Shown here piece after piece: positions 1 to 9,184 of a stretch of DNA of 64,000 bases. The DNA lies in NCBI RefSeq assembly GCF_000703085.1, contig NZ_JNLL01000001.1, forward strand, positions 1,364,001 to 1,428,000, read 5' to 3'. The notes below the pieces were generated by a model that was not told the origin of the DNA, did no database searches, and worked only from the letters and a program-made list of their open reading frames with translations. Origin of the DNA: Persephonella sp. KM09-Lau-8. Its GTDB lineage: Bacteria; Aquificota; Aquificia; Aquificales; Hydrogenothermaceae. Numbering within the stretch: the stretch's first letter is position 1; each line of letters starts with the position of its first letter. A program made the position numbers and the translations under genes.

Positions 1-1
1 A

Positions 2-346
2 GTTTATAGACCCTGGGGAAGTTATACAGAATTAGAAAAAGGAGAAAGATACAGGATAAAAAGGATAACTGTTCAGCCAGGACAGGCTTTAAGTTTACAG
101 ATGCATTATCATAGAAGTGAACACTGGGTTGTTATTAAAGGAACTGCAAAAGTTATATTGGAAAATGAAAATGGAGAACTGAAAGAATATTTTGTCCATG
201 AAAACGAAAGTATATATGTTCCTAAAACTACCAAGCACAGATTGATTAACCCTGGTAAAGTTCCCCTTGAGATAATAGAAGTTCAGGTAGGAGAATATGT
301 GGAAGAGGATGATATAGTTAGATTTGACGATGTTTATGATAGATAA
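2..346 (+). CDS. Mannose-1-phosphate guanylyltransferase / mannose-6-phosphate isomerase, C-terminal part
   Basis: The reading frame is open from the window edge, so only the last ~114 residues are present. It begins with the YRPWGSYT motif that joins the nucleotidyltransferase domain to the cupin isomerase domain of type II bifunctional ManC/AlgA enzymes. The cupin core with [11 protein letters not shown] and VIKGTAKV follows. These enzymes make GDP-mannose for surface polysaccharide, and the N-terminal GTP-binding domain would lie upstream of the window. The stop codon abuts the stop of the convergent Wzz-like gene, which also belongs to surface-polysaccharide metabolism. The cupin assignment is firm. 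Bifunctionality is inferred from the PWG linker. Confidence 0.85.
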   Translation, partial: VYRPWGSYTELEKGERYRIKRITVQPGQALSLQMHYHRSEHWVVIKGTAKVILENENGELKEYFVHENESIYVPKTTKHRLINPGKVPLEIIEVQVGEYVEEDDIVRFDDVYDR

Positions 347-1237
347 TTAACCAATATTTTCCTCATGTCTTTTGCGGGCGTTTTCTATCCATTCTTTGAA
401 GAAGGCAAAGAATATACCTAAAAATAGACCTGATACCGAAGCAACAGCAATTATTAAAGCTTTTTTAGGTTTTGATGGTTTTTTGGGAATTGTCGGGGAC
501 ACGGATAATTCAAAGCCTTTAAGCTCCTGTAGTTTTAACTGGAGTTGTGTTATCCGCTGGGAAATCTCCAGAATTTTCGCATCAATATCAGCAGGATTAA
601 AGCTGAAATTTCGAATTTTGCCTTCCTGAATATTTTTTAATATCAAATCTTTTGTCTTTTTCATGTTTTCAAGTTCAGACTGGCTAATGTTAATTAGTTG
701 TGCAAGTTTTTCTTTTTCTAATTTTAATTTTTCTTTTATGTATGGGTAGTTATTTAAATAATCTAATATCTTAGATGATATGACAGGAATAAGATTTGAT
801 TGGTTTGTTTCAATACGAATTTTTATTATTTCTTTGTTATTTCTTAGCTTTTCTGGATTTATATCTTTAATTTTTTTTATTTTACTTTCAGATAAATTTA
901 ATGCTTTAGATAAGTCTGAATAGTTTTCCTCTTTCAATTTATCCTGTAGTTTCTTGATTAAGCTTGACGTTTCTTCTACTGTTAAAATATTTTCTTTTTT
1001 CAGAGAATTTCCTTCTTTTACATAAACCGATGGAATTTTTATATAAAACTCTGTTGAATAAACAGGTTTTGCTGTCAGAATATATCCTATTGCTATGAGT
1101 AAAAATAATAAAAATGTTAGGAAAACGGATTTCCATCTTTTTTTGAGAATCAGATATAATTCGTAAAGGTCAATTTCGTCTTCCTGATAGTAAACTATGT
1201 TTTGATTTTCTACAGGAACAGGTTTATTTTTTTCCAT
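347..1237 (-). CDS. Wzz-family polysaccharide chain-length determinant protein
   Basis: An inner-membrane protein of 296 residues with the Wzz/PCP layout: a short cytoplasmic N-terminus (EIDLYELYLILKKRWK), TM1 at about residues 36-56, a long periplasmic coiled-coil-rich region, a proline-rich stretch (PTIPKKPSKPKK) and TM2 at about 257-280. The family sets the modal length of O-antigen or exopolysaccharide chains. It has no C-terminal tyrosine kinase domain, so it resembles LPS-type Wzz rather than fused BY-kinases. It is the last gene of a minus-strand series and ends on the base next to the convergent mannose-metabolism gene. The polymer it controls cannot be told from the sequence. Confidence 0.8.
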   Translation of the reverse strand: MEKNKPVPVENQNIVYYQEDEIDLYELYLILKKRWKSVFLTFLLFLLIAIGYILTAKPVYSTEFYIKIPSVYVKEGNSLKKENILTVEETSSLIKKLQDKLKEENYSDLSKALNLSESKIKKIKDINPEKLRNNKEIIKIRIETNQSNLIPVISSKILDYLNNYPYIKEKLKLEKEKLAQLINISQSELENMKKTKDLILKNIQEGKIRNFSFNPADIDAKILEISQRITQLQLKLQELKGFELSVSPTIPKKPSKPKKALIIAVASVSGLFLGIFFAFFKEWIENARKRHEENIG

Positions 1238-1283
1238 TAGACTCCATATATTAATATTTTCCGATTGGTATTATTATACCACT

Positions 1284-2126
1284 TTAAGATAAGAAATCCC
1301 TAAGATGTTTTTTAATTGCAAGGGTTCTTAGCTTTTTCAGTGCTCTTTGTTCAAGCTGTCTGACCCTTTCCCTTGATATACCTAAAATTTCTCCTACTTC
1401 TGTTAGTGTTTTGGGTTCTTCTCCTTTTAAACCAAATCTGTATTCTATGATTGCTCTTTCCCTTTCATCAAGGGCATTAAGGAGCTTATTTAATTCCTTA
1501 TGTAAGGATTCTTCAACTATATCTTTTTCTACGTCTTCTGTTCCTTTTTTGGAAATAAGGTCTAATAATGTTAAATCCTCCTCTTCTCCAAGAGGTTTAT
1601 CAAGGGAGTAAGGCATTCTAACCACTTGCAGGGCATTTCTGACTTTTTTGGGAGATGCATCCACTTCTTTGGCTATTTCTTCTATGGTAGGTTCCCTTTT
1701 GAGCTGTTCTTTTAGTTTTTCGTATGTTTCTTTTACCTTGCTAATAAATAGCGACTCTTTTACTGGAATTCTAACTGCCCCTGTTTGCTGGAATATGGTC
1801 TGCATAATAGCCTGCCTAATCCACCATACCGCATAGGAGATAAATTTAACATCTCTGTCTGGGTCAAATCTTTTAGCTGCTTCTATTAGACCGAGATTTC
1901 CAGCAGCTATCAGGTCTGTAAGTGGGACACCCCAGCCCATAAAGTTTTTGGCTACATTTACAACAAATCTGAGATTGCCTTCAACTAATTTTTTTAGGGC
2001 TTCTTTATCCCCTTTCTTAGCCCTTCTGGCAAGTTCTTTTTCTTCTTCAGGGCTGAGAAGGGGATGCTCTGCCATTTTTTGTATGTATAAGTTTAAAGTG
2101 GTTTGTTCTTTATCTGAATCAGCCAT
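1284..2126 (-). CDS. RNA polymerase sigma factor, sigma-70 family (group 1/2, RpoS-like)
   Basis: A 280-residue sigma factor. Region 1.2 is near residues 10-40 (LNLYIQKMAEHPLLSPEEE). Regions 2.1-2.4 include NLRFVVNVAKNF, the LIAAGNLGLIEAAKRFDP segment and AVWWIRQAIMQTIF. Region 3 follows, then region 4.2 with ISRERVRQLEQRALKKLR. It lacks region 1.1 and the long non-conserved spacer of primary RpoD, and its size matches RpoS/SigB-type group 2 factors. It could direct stationary-phase or stress genes; the regulon cannot be read from the sequence. It sits downstream of aspS on the same strand with a 76-base gap and its own ribosome-binding site. Confidence 0.9.
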   Translation of the reverse strand: MADSDKEQTTLNLYIQKMAEHPLLSPEEEKELARRAKKGDKEALKKLVEGNLRFVVNVAKNFMGWGVPLTDLIAAGNLGLIEAAKRFDPDRDVKFISYAVWWIRQAIMQTIFQQTGAVRIPVKESLFISKVKETYEKLKEQLKREPTIEEIAKEVDASPKKVRNALQVVRMPYSLDKPLGEEEDLTLLDLISKKGTEDVEKDIVEESLHKELNKLLNALDERERAIIEYRFGLKGEEPKTLTEVGEILGISRERVRQLEQRALKKLRTLAIKKHLRDFLS

Positions 2127-2202
2127 AATATCCCCTCAGCTTTTTTAATACAAGTTAGGAATAATTATTAATAAAAACTATGATATATCTCAATTAATAA
2201 AA

Positions 2203-4020
2203 TTAAGTTTCTTCTTCAGGTATTTCAACTTCTATGCCAAGTTCTTCAAGCTGCTCTGGTCTTACATAATCTGGGGCTCCGGTAAGAGGACATATACCTT
2301 TTTGTGTTTTTGGGAAAGCAATAACTTCCCTGATACTATCGGAGCCTGTCATGAGGGCAACAAGCCTATCCAAACCAAATGCAAGACCGCCATGTGGAGG
2401 TGCACCGTATTTGAGGGCTGTAACTAAGAAACCAAATCTTTCCTCTGCCTCTTCATCTGAGATGCCTATTAATTCAAATATTTTTTTCTGGACATCTGGC
2501 CTGTGGATACGGATAGAGCCTCCGGCGATTTCCTCTCCATTTAGAACAAGGTCATAAGCTCTTGATTTAAATGAAAGTGCTATCTCTTTATTCTGGATAG
2601 CTTCGTCTAATTTTTCTATATCTTCCTCTTTAGGAGATGTAAATGGGTGGTGAAGGGCAACAAGCCTGTTTTCTTCTTCGTCCCATTCAAGCAGTGGGAA
2701 ATCCACTATCCATACAAACTCCCATTTGCCTTCCGGGATAAGGTTCATCTTTTCTGCGATATGCTTTCTTAAAAATCCCAAAACCCTGTGGGTTGTTTCC
2801 GGCGTATCCGCTATAAATACAAGCAGGTCTCCGTTTTCTGCTTCCATTATATTTTTAAGTTTGTCTAACTGCTCTTCTGTGAAAAATTTGACTATGGGAG
2901 ATTGTAATGAGCCATCTTCATTTATTTTTATCCATGCCATTCCTTTTGCGCCGAATTTTTGGGCATATTCTGTAAGTTCATCTATTTCTTTTCTGGACAG
3001 TTTTGCACCACCTTTTATATTAATTCCCTTTACCAGTCCACCACTTTGGGCAACTGTTCTAAATACTTTAAACTCAACTTCTTTTGCCAGCTCTGTTAAA
3101 TCCTTTAGCTCAAGCCCGTATCTAAGGTCTGGCTTGTCTGTGCCGTATTTGTTTATTGCTTCTTCATAACTCATTCTTCTGATAGGAAGTTTAACTTCAA
3201 TTCCAAGAAGCTTTTTGAATAAAAAGTGAACCAGACCTTCTGTTAAAGTCATAACATCTTCTTCTGTAACAAAGGACATCTCATAGTCTATCTGGGTAAA
3301 TTCTGGCTGTCTGTCTTTTCTCAGGTCTTCATCCCTGAAGCATTTTACTATTTGAAAGTATCTTTCTATACCTGCGACCATTAATATCTGTTTAAAAAGC
3401 TGTGGGGATTGGGGAAGTGCATAGAATTTGCCATGTTCCAGTCTGGAAGGAACCAGAAAGTCCCTTGCTCCCTCTGGAGTTGATTTGGTAAGCATAGGAG
3501 TTTCAACTTCCATAAATCCATGTCCAACCAGATATTCCCTTGTTGCCTGATAGACCTCATGCCTTAGCATGAGTTTTTTTAGCATTTCAGGTCTTCTAAG
3601 GTCTAAGTATCTGTATTTAAGCCTTACTTCTTCATGGACATTTATATTGTCTTCTATTGGGAATGGTAATATATCGCAGGTGTTTAGTATTCTCAGCTCT
3701 TCCACAGCAACTTCTATTGTTCCTGTGGATATTTTAGGGTTTTCTGTGCCGGCAGGTCTTCTGTTTACTCTACCTCTGACGGCAAGAACATATTCAGACC
3801 TCACTTTTTTTGCCTTTTCATAGGCTTCTTTAGGACTTTTTGAAGGGTCTATTACAATCTGGACTATCCCTTCTTTATCCCTGAGATTTATAAAAATAAC
3901 TCCTCCGTGGTCTCTAACGCTATCAGCCCACCCAAGAAGTCTAACTTCATCCCCTATATTGTTTTCTGTAAGCTCACCACAAAAATAATCCCTTTTAAAA
4001 TCACCAAGCTGGTCTAACAT
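2203..4020 (-). CDS. aspS: Aspartyl-tRNA synthetase, probably non-discriminating
   Basis: A 605-residue class IIb synthetase of the bacterial type. It has an N-terminal OB-fold anticodon-binding domain (about 1-110), motif 2 (QIVKCFRDEDLRKDRQPEFT), an inserted GAD domain (about 300-420) and motif 3 (GGLAFGLDRLVALMTG). The OB-fold carries RDHGGVIF and, later, RPAGTENP. In the well-studied Pseudomonas enzyme, His and Gly at these two places mark a non-discriminating AspRS that also charges tRNA-Asn. The sequence therefore suggests Asp-tRNA(Asn) formation followed by GatCAB transamidation. ATG at 4020 has a close AGAGGAAG ribosome-binding site. Identity is certain; specificity is inferred. Confidence 0.97.
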   Translation of the reverse strand: MLDQLGDFKRDYFCGELTENNIGDEVRLLGWADSVRDHGGVIFINLRDKEGIVQIVIDPSKSPKEAYEKAKKVRSEYVLAVRGRVNRRPAGTENPKISTGTIEVAVEELRILNTCDILPFPIEDNINVHEEVRLKYRYLDLRRPEMLKKLMLRHEVYQATREYLVGHGFMEVETPMLTKSTPEGARDFLVPSRLEHGKFYALPQSPQLFKQILMVAGIERYFQIVKCFRDEDLRKDRQPEFTQIDYEMSFVTEEDVMTLTEGLVHFLFKKLLGIEVKLPIRRMSYEEAINKYGTDKPDLRYGLELKDLTELAKEVEFKVFRTVAQSGGLVKGINIKGGAKLSRKEIDELTEYAQKFGAKGMAWIKINEDGSLQSPIVKFFTEEQLDKLKNIMEAENGDLLVFIADTPETTHRVLGFLRKHIAEKMNLIPEGKWEFVWIVDFPLLEWDEEENRLVALHHPFTSPKEEDIEKLDEAIQNKEIALSFKSRAYDLVLNGEEIAGGSIRIHRPDVQKKIFELIGISDEEAEERFGFLVTALKYGAPPHGGLAFGLDRLVALMTGSDSIREVIAFPKTQKGICPLTGAPDYVRPEQLEELGIEVEIPEEET

Positions 4021-4072
4021 TTACTTCCTCTCTTTGTTATTTTTTTGAGAATAATTATTATACCACTGGCAG

Positions 4073-5983
4073 TTATGCCAGTTTTTCGTTTAGATTCTGG
4101 ATTGTCCAGCAGAATGCTGCGTGAGACCATGTGAGTGGCATAACTGATAGGGGTTCCCCTGTAAGTGGATTATATTGCTCTGCCAGTAATCCTGCAGGAG
4201 ATTGTCTTTCCACAGCCCATTTTATTAATTCAAGAGCTTCTTCCACCTGATTCATAGCCAATAGCCAGTCTGCATACCACATTGTTGTTATTATCCATGG
4301 ATTTCCGGGGTAGTCTGCATCTATTCTGTGGTATTGGTCTCCTTCAAATCTGGCTATACCGCCAATCCCAATATTTACCCATAATTTTTCTTTTATAGCA
4401 CTGAATGTGTTTATTACTCTGTAATCGGTAGGTGGCAGCATACCTGTAAAATAAACAGCTGCAAGGGATGCATCAACAGTTGTGTCGTAAATTCTGTTTC
4501 CATTTTTATCTGTGGTTATCATTTTTATAAATTTGTTTAATTTATGGTCATACATATTTTTTAAAGTTGCTTCTTTTACTTTTCTGGCTGCTTTTTCATA
4601 CTTTTGAGCTTCTTCTGTGTTTCCAGTTAAATGGGCAAGTTTTGAGGCAGAGTTCAAACCTGCGTAAACAGTGGCACAGGTATATGTAAGAATTCCCCGT
4701 CTTTCTTCCCATGGGTCGTAGCTTTCCCTTGGTAAACCTTCTTCATTTGTGTATTCAATCATAAACTCTGCTGCTGGTCTAACCAGTTTGTTGTAAATTC
4801 TGTCTATAAACTCAATATCTTTTGTAATTTTATAATGGTGGTAAAGCGCCCATATTGTAAGGGCTGTTTCATCTTCCTGAATAGGTAATTGTGGAGAACC
4901 GTTCTCATCAATCCATGGATGCCATGATGAACCAAATGAACCATCAGGAAGATATTTTTGCAGGAAATAACCTTTTTTTGTTATTGTTCTGGCGGCAAAC
5001 TCAAAAAATTTTTTTGTTGTATTTCCATATCCTGCTCTATCCATTGCCATTACGATAAAAGCATTATCCCGTGGCCATGAATAGCTGTAATGGTCTTTAT
5101 TAAAGCGATTAAAAATACTGGAATCAGAAGAGGCTATTATTGCACCATTTCTGTCCACATGGGCTTTTATTATGTGTAAACTCTGGTTGTAGAGTTTCTG
5201 AATTCTTGTATCCATTGAGATTTTTAATGGATTTTTTTCGTTTAGCCATGCTTTATGAAATATCTCTGTTTCCTCAATGATATGCTCAATAGTATCAGTC
5301 AAAATTCTATTTTGTTTCTCCTCCAAATCATCAAAGTTATGTCCTGCGATTATGTAATAGTAAAAAGTATGACTATCTTCAAGCTCAAATTCACAGGCAA
5401 TAGCAGTATCTATATCACCCCTGGCTATTGGATTTTTATCCAGTTTTCCTTTTTTTATCTGATTTAAAGAGGAATCTTTTTTGTGGGAAATTGTGTATTC
5501 TGTAATTTCAGGAAAAATACCTGTCAGAAGGTATGTTTTTTCTCTGTAGTGAACCAGTCCTTTAAGGGTTGGGTGATAAAGGGCTGTGTTGCCGATAGGG
5601 GTTTCGTATAGCTGAAAATCGTGGTAAAAGTAAAATTTTATCTTCTTAGAAGTCTTTTCTAAATTTTTCACATTTATTTTTCTGATAAAAACAGGTAGAT
5701 ATTTGTGAATTACATCGTTCATTGTTATTTTTATGGAATGTTCTGTATTTGCAGCCTCAATATCTGTAATCAGTGTATTTTCTTTGTAAGAAAATTTAAT
5801 CTCAAATTTATCCATAGAAAGTAGATGTCCATCAATCTCTACAAATATATGGTTTTTATTACCACCTGAATGGTTATACTGCCCTACGTATGGGAAATAT
5901 AAATCCCTGATTGACAGATATTTATCTATGTTGATAAAAAAATAACCGTTTGAAAGAACTGCTTCCCTATACATCCTATCCAC
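4073..5983 (-). CDS. Glycoside hydrolase family 15 (glucoamylase-like) protein
   Basis: A 636-residue protein with an N-terminal beta-sandwich domain (about 1-260) and a C-terminal (alpha/alpha)6 barrel typical of bacterial and archaeal GH15. Family motifs seen are YSYSWPRDNAF, PIQEDETALTIWALY, the acid-bearing SYDPWEERRG, and LLAEQ followed by PLTWSHAAF near the end. The family releases glucose from alpha-1,4-glucans, or trehalose in some members. No signal peptide is visible, so it probably acts on intracellular glycogen. Its start overlaps the end of the MoaD-like gene by 8 bases, implying co-transcription. The exact substrate is unknown. Confidence 0.9.
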   Translation of the reverse strand: MDRMYREAVLSNGYFFINIDKYLSIRDLYFPYVGQYNHSGGNKNHIFVEIDGHLLSMDKFEIKFSYKENTLITDIEAANTEHSIKITMNDVIHKYLPVFIRKINVKNLEKTSKKIKFYFYHDFQLYETPIGNTALYHPTLKGLVHYREKTYLLTGIFPEITEYTISHKKDSSLNQIKKGKLDKNPIARGDIDTAIACEFELEDSHTFYYYIIAGHNFDDLEEKQNRILTDTIEHIIEETEIFHKAWLNEKNPLKISMDTRIQKLYNQSLHIIKAHVDRNGAIIASSDSSIFNRFNKDHYSYSWPRDNAFIVMAMDRAGYGNTTKKFFEFAARTITKKGYFLQKYLPDGSFGSSWHPWIDENGSPQLPIQEDETALTIWALYHHYKITKDIEFIDRIYNKLVRPAAEFMIEYTNEEGLPRESYDPWEERRGILTYTCATVYAGLNSASKLAHLTGNTEEAQKYEKAARKVKEATLKNMYDHKLNKFIKMITTDKNGNRIYDTTVDASLAAVYFTGMLPPTDYRVINTFSAIKEKLWVNIGIGGIARFEGDQYHRIDADYPGNPWIITTMWYADWLLAMNQVEEALELIKWAVERQSPAGLLAEQYNPLTGEPLSVMPLTWSHAAFCWTIQNLNEKLA

Positions 5984-6221
5984 CGCTAACAGGTGGTATT
6001 ATTGCCACAGTATCTCCTTCTTTAAGTTTCTGGTCTGTGGAAGCATACTCTTCATTAACGGCAAACATAGAGTTTTGAAGGGTATCTTTTATTTGTGGAT
6101 ACTTTTCGGATAGAAGTTTTACAAGGTCGTTGACGGTAGAATTTTCCGTTAGTTCAATATCTTCTGAAGGCAGACCTATTTTATCTTTTACAGAGGAAAA
6201 GTATAAAACCTTAATCCTCAA
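5976..6221 (-). CDS. moaD: MoaD/ThiS-family sulfur carrier protein (small subunit of molybdopterin synthase)
   Basis: A small beta-grasp protein of 81 residues ending in PPVSGG. The C-terminal Gly-Gly is the thiocarboxylation site of MoaD and ThiS carriers. The N-terminus (MRIKVLYFSSVKDKIG) and VAIIPPVSGG fit MoaD better than ThiS. It would pass sulfur to precursor Z in molybdopterin synthesis together with MoaE, which is not in this window. It overlaps the upstream RibD-like gene by 11 bases and the downstream glucoamylase gene by 8 bases, so translation is probably coupled. Confidence 0.85.
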   Translation of the reverse strand: MRIKVLYFSSVKDKIGLPSEDIELTENSTVNDLVKLLSEKYPQIKDTLQNSMFAVNEEYASTDQKLKEGDTVAIIPPVSGG

Positions 6222-6876
6222 ATTTAATCTCCCATTCTGTAATCAGATGTGAACCCCTTAGGAAATGGGCCCTTAGTTTGAGTTTCACCACCTCATCAAA
6301 TGAGTAAAACCCTTCTCCACCTACAAGTGTTGGAGTATCGGAACCACCAACTATAAATGGAATATGTATCAGCCTAACCTCGTCAACAAGTCCAAGCCTG
6401 ATTAAATTCCAGTTTAAAGTTGAACCACCTTCAACCATAAGTGATTTTATTCCTTTTTGGTAAAGCTGATTCATCATCTCTACAAGGTCTACACTCTCTT
6501 CACCAACTACCAGAACTTCTGCTTTTTCTCTTATGGCATTTACCTTTTCCTGTGGTGCCTGTTTAGAGGTTACTATTATTGTTGGTGCATCCTTTTTCAG
6601 TATATTTGCATCAAGGGGTATATCTGCCTTTGAAGTAGGAACTATTCTGGTTGGATTTTTACCTTCAACATATCTGACAGTTAAGAATGGATTATCTGTT
6701 CTTATTGTTTCTGCTCCCACCATTATTCCATCAACTTTTGCCCTGAGCTCATGGAGATATCTATTGGCCTCTTCATCCATAAACTGCATAATCTCTTTTG
6801 AAGATCTTCCTTTTCTAAGTGTAAGTTTTCCGTCAACTGTCACTTCAGAAACTATGATTGTATAAGGTCTTGGCAT
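6211..6876 (-). CDS. RibD C-terminal-domain reductase, archaeal type (2,5-diamino-6-ribosylamino-pyrimidinone 5'-phosphate reductase)
   Basis: A 221-residue stand-alone RibD_C/dihydrofolate-reductase-fold protein. Visible motifs are MPRPYTIIVSEVTVDGKL at the start, KVDGIMVGAETIRTDNP, SLMVEGGSTLNWNLI and the C-terminal LRGSHLITEWEI. There is no N-terminal zinc deaminase domain, so it resembles the archaeal and fungal reductase (Rib7/MJ0671 type) rather than bifunctional bacterial RibD. It probably performs an NADPH-dependent reduction in riboflavin synthesis. RibE is encoded at 38115-38741. A bacterial RibD elsewhere in the genome cannot be excluded. Confidence 0.82.
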   Translation of the reverse strand: MPRPYTIIVSEVTVDGKLTLRKGRSSKEIMQFMDEEANRYLHELRAKVDGIMVGAETIRTDNPFLTVRYVEGKNPTRIVPTSKADIPLDANILKKDAPTIIVTSKQAPQEKVNAIREKAEVLVVGEESVDLVEMMNQLYQKGIKSLMVEGGSTLNWNLIRLGLVDEVRLIHIPFIVGGSDTPTLVGGEGFYSFDEVVKLKLRAHFLRGSHLITEWEIKFED

Positions 6877-6887
6877 CCTTTTCCCCT

Positions 6888-7511
6888 TTAGTCATAATCT
6901 TTGTTGTATTTTATGTAGAGGTAAATAATTCTCTGTGCTAAGGAAAGTGTCATAAGGGCTGTAATTATTTTGAACCCTGTTTCCAGACCTCCAAACAGGT
7001 GGAAATGCTCAAGGATAGAGAAAATAATTATGGAGATTAATGTCTCCGGTCTTCCGAAAAATCCTATTCCTTCAAGGGGGTCATCAATTTTTCCTTTCTG
7101 TCTATTTGCAAAACCTATTTCTGCATAGGCAACAGGTTTTATAAATGTATGAAGCATATTAACAACTATAGCCAGAGCGGTAAGCAAAGGGGTTGAGTAT
7201 GTTATCCCAATGAAAAATAGAACAAATCCGTCAACAAATTTATCTGCCAGCCAGTCTAAGACTGCACCGAATTTTGAGGATTTTTCTGTTTCCCTTGCTA
7301 CGATACCATCCATAAGGTCAAAAAATCCGCTTAAAAATAGGAAAAAGGCAGCGGTTAAAGGTTTTTCTTTGTAATAGGAAAATGCTGCCAGTAAACCCAT
7401 AGCTATAGATATAAGGGTAATAACGTTCGGGGTAATATGCGCCTTTATAAAAATGAGCCCGAAGGGCTCATAAAGTTTCTTTAAAGACTTTCTTTTTGAT
7501 GTTAAATTCAT
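6888..7511 (-). CDS. CDP-alcohol phosphatidyltransferase family membrane protein
   Basis: A 207-residue polytopic protein with the CDP-alcohol phosphotransferase signature D-x2-DG-x2-AR-x8-G-x3-D-x3-D (DLMDGIVARETEKSSKFGAV, then LDWLAD). Enzymes of this family transfer a phosphatidyl group from CDP-diacylglycerol to an alcohol such as glycerol-phosphate, serine or inositol-phosphate. The acceptor cannot be decided here. Archaetidylinositol-phosphate-synthase-like members have a similar size and the GFFGRPET segment seen near residue 147. It is 12 bases from ilvC and 11 bases from the RibD-like gene, within a single-strand run. Confidence 0.82.
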   Translation of the reverse strand: MNLTSKRKSLKKLYEPFGLIFIKAHITPNVITLISIAMGLLAAFSYYKEKPLTAAFFLFLSGFFDLMDGIVARETEKSSKFGAVLDWLADKFVDGFVLFFIGITYSTPLLTALAIVVNMLHTFIKPVAYAEIGFANRQKGKIDDPLEGIGFFGRPETLISIIIFSILEHFHLFGGLETGFKIITALMTLSLAQRIIYLYIKYNKDYD

Positions 7512-7523
7512 TGTTTTACCTTC

Positions 7524-8522
7524 TTACAGACCTTTACCTTCCAGCCATGGCATCATTTTTCTAAGCTCTTTACCGACTTCCTCTACAGGATGTTTTTCGT
7601 CTCTTTGAACCATAGCATTAAAGTGTGGTCTGTTTGCAACATTTTCAAGTATCCATTCTTTGGCAAATTCGCCTCTCTGGATTTCCTCAAGGATTTTCTG
7701 GTGGATTGGTTTTACAGCTTTATAAATTCTATCTCCCCTTGTAACATCCCCATATCTTGCTGTATCAGAAATTGAGTATCTCATTCCTGAAATTCCATAT
7801 TGATAAATAAGGTCAACAATCAGTTTAAGCTCATGGAGACACTCAAAATATGCAACTTCCGGCTGATAGCCAGCTTCCACAAGGGTTTCAAAACCTGCTT
7901 TTATTAATGCTGTCGCACCACCACAGAGAACTGCCTGCTCACCGAACAGGTCTGTTTCAGTTTCTTCTGCAAATGTTGTTTCTATAAGTCCTGCCCTTGT
8001 GCAGCCAATTCCTTTTGCGTAGGCAAGGGCTACATCTTTTGCTTTTCCTGTGAAATCTTGATGAACTGCCACCAGTCCTGGAACTCCTTTTCCTTCTTCA
8101 TACTGCCATCTAACAAGGTGTCCTGGTCCCTTTGGAGCTACAAGGAATACATCTACGTATTCAGGTGGAACAATTTGCCCAAAATGTATGTTAAATCCGT
8201 GGGCAAATGCCAGTGCATTACCTTCATCAAGATTTGGCAGTATTGCTGTTTTATAAACTTCAGGCTGAATTGTATCAGGGATAAGCATCATAATTACATC
8301 AGCTTTTTTAGCTGCCTCATCGGGAATAAGTACTTCAAATCCTTCTGCTTTGGCTTTTTCTGCAGACCTGCTTCCTGAATAAAGACCTATTACAACATTA
8401 ATTCCGCTATCTCTAAGGTTTAATGCATGTGCATGTCCCTGACTACCGTATCCAATTATTGCAACTGTTTTTCCCTTTAATACCTCAAGAGATGCATCTT
8501 CATCATAATAAATTTTTGCCAT
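7524..8522 (-). CDS. ilvC: Ketol-acid reductoisomerase (NADP+)
   Basis: A 332-residue class I (short) KARI, the second step of valine/isoleucine synthesis. It has an N-terminal Rossmann domain with [19 protein letters not shown] and a C-terminal knotted helical domain. The latter carries the Mg-binding region around [31 protein letters not shown] and [11 protein letters not shown]. It lies downstream of ilvB and ilvN on the same strand, with one unrelated small gene in between. The start has a GGAGGTTAAG ribosome-binding site. Length and motifs are normal. Confidence 0.97.
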   Translation of the reverse strand: MAKIYYDEDASLEVLKGKTVAIIGYGSQGHAHALNLRDSGINVVIGLYSGSRSAEKAKAEGFEVLIPDEAAKKADVIMMLIPDTIQPEVYKTAILPNLDEGNALAFAHGFNIHFGQIVPPEYVDVFLVAPKGPGHLVRWQYEEGKGVPGLVAVHQDFTGKAKDVALAYAKGIGCTRAGLIETTFAEETETDLFGEQAVLCGGATALIKAGFETLVEAGYQPEVAYFECLHELKLIVDLIYQYGISGMRYSISDTARYGDVTRGDRIYKAVKPIHQKILEEIQRGEFAKEWILENVANRPHFNAMVQRDEKHPVEEVGKELRKMMPWLEGKGL

Positions 8523-8563
8523 CTTAACCTCCTGCTATATTTAACTTAATTTAACATATTACA

Positions 8564-9184
8564 CTATTCAGTTTTTTTAATCAAAATACCCTGAATTCTA
8601 TAACCTTTTAGCACGAAATCCATAAGTTTTGCTGCCTGTCTGTTGTCTAAGAGAGCTGTATCTATATTTATTATAACTTTATCAAAAGTTATGGTATTTT
8701 CTGCAGATGAAGGGATTACTTTTTTATAATCAACAATAGTATCTCCATTATGGGAAGATATTTTTATTTCCTTTCCATAGTTATGGGAAGATGTGGTAAG
8801 CCGGAGATTAACCTTTTTAATAAGGATTTCTCTTTTCAGATGTAGAAAATTTATTTTTTCAGGAATATTAGAGATCAGTTTATCGGCAAGCTGTTCCCCA
8901 CTTTCTGCAGATACACAAACTATGTGGGCAAGTTTTTGGGCTTTAAGAATATCAATACACAGATTATAACTACCTGCAATTGAAGATATATAAGGTTTCA
9001 TAATGTAATCAAAATTTTTTTCAGGATTATATTTTTGAACTCCCTCAAAATTATTGATAAAAAAATCAAGGAAAATCTGTTTATAGCTTTGTGGTAAATT
9101 TCTTACCACTGGAGTTTTAATAGCTATATCCTGCCCATAGGAGAAAAAAAATACTGAAAAAAATAACAAAAAAACTTTTTTCAT
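8564..9184 (-). CDS. Hypothetical secreted protein
   Basis: I do not recognise this 206-residue protein. It has a clear Sec signal peptide (MKKVFLLFFSVFFFSYGQDI) with likely cleavage near residue 17, and two cysteines (NLCIDI and AHIVCVSAE). The mature part is a mix of alpha and beta segments. Motifs such as EQLADKLISNIP and a GYRIQGILIKK ending recall periplasmic or outer-membrane assembly proteins, but no family can be named. The ATG overlaps the ilvN stop by one base, so it is co-translated with the branched-chain amino-acid genes although it is exported. Confidence 0.75.
   Translation of the reverse strand: MKKVFLLFFSVFFFSYGQDIAIKTPVVRNLPQSYKQIFLDFFINNFEGVQKYNPEKNFDYIMKPYISSIAGSYNLCIDILKAQKLAHIVCVSAESGEQLADKLISNIPEKINFLHLKREILIKKVNLRLTTSSHNYGKEIKISSHNGDTIVDYKKVIPSSAENTITFDKVIINIDTALLDNRQAAKLMDFVLKGYRIQGILIKKTE

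Noticed and set aside
2726-3169. Long open frame antisense to aspS
   Set aside because: It is a shadow of the aspS coding frame with Ser/Phe-rich composition and no ribosome-binding site or family motif.
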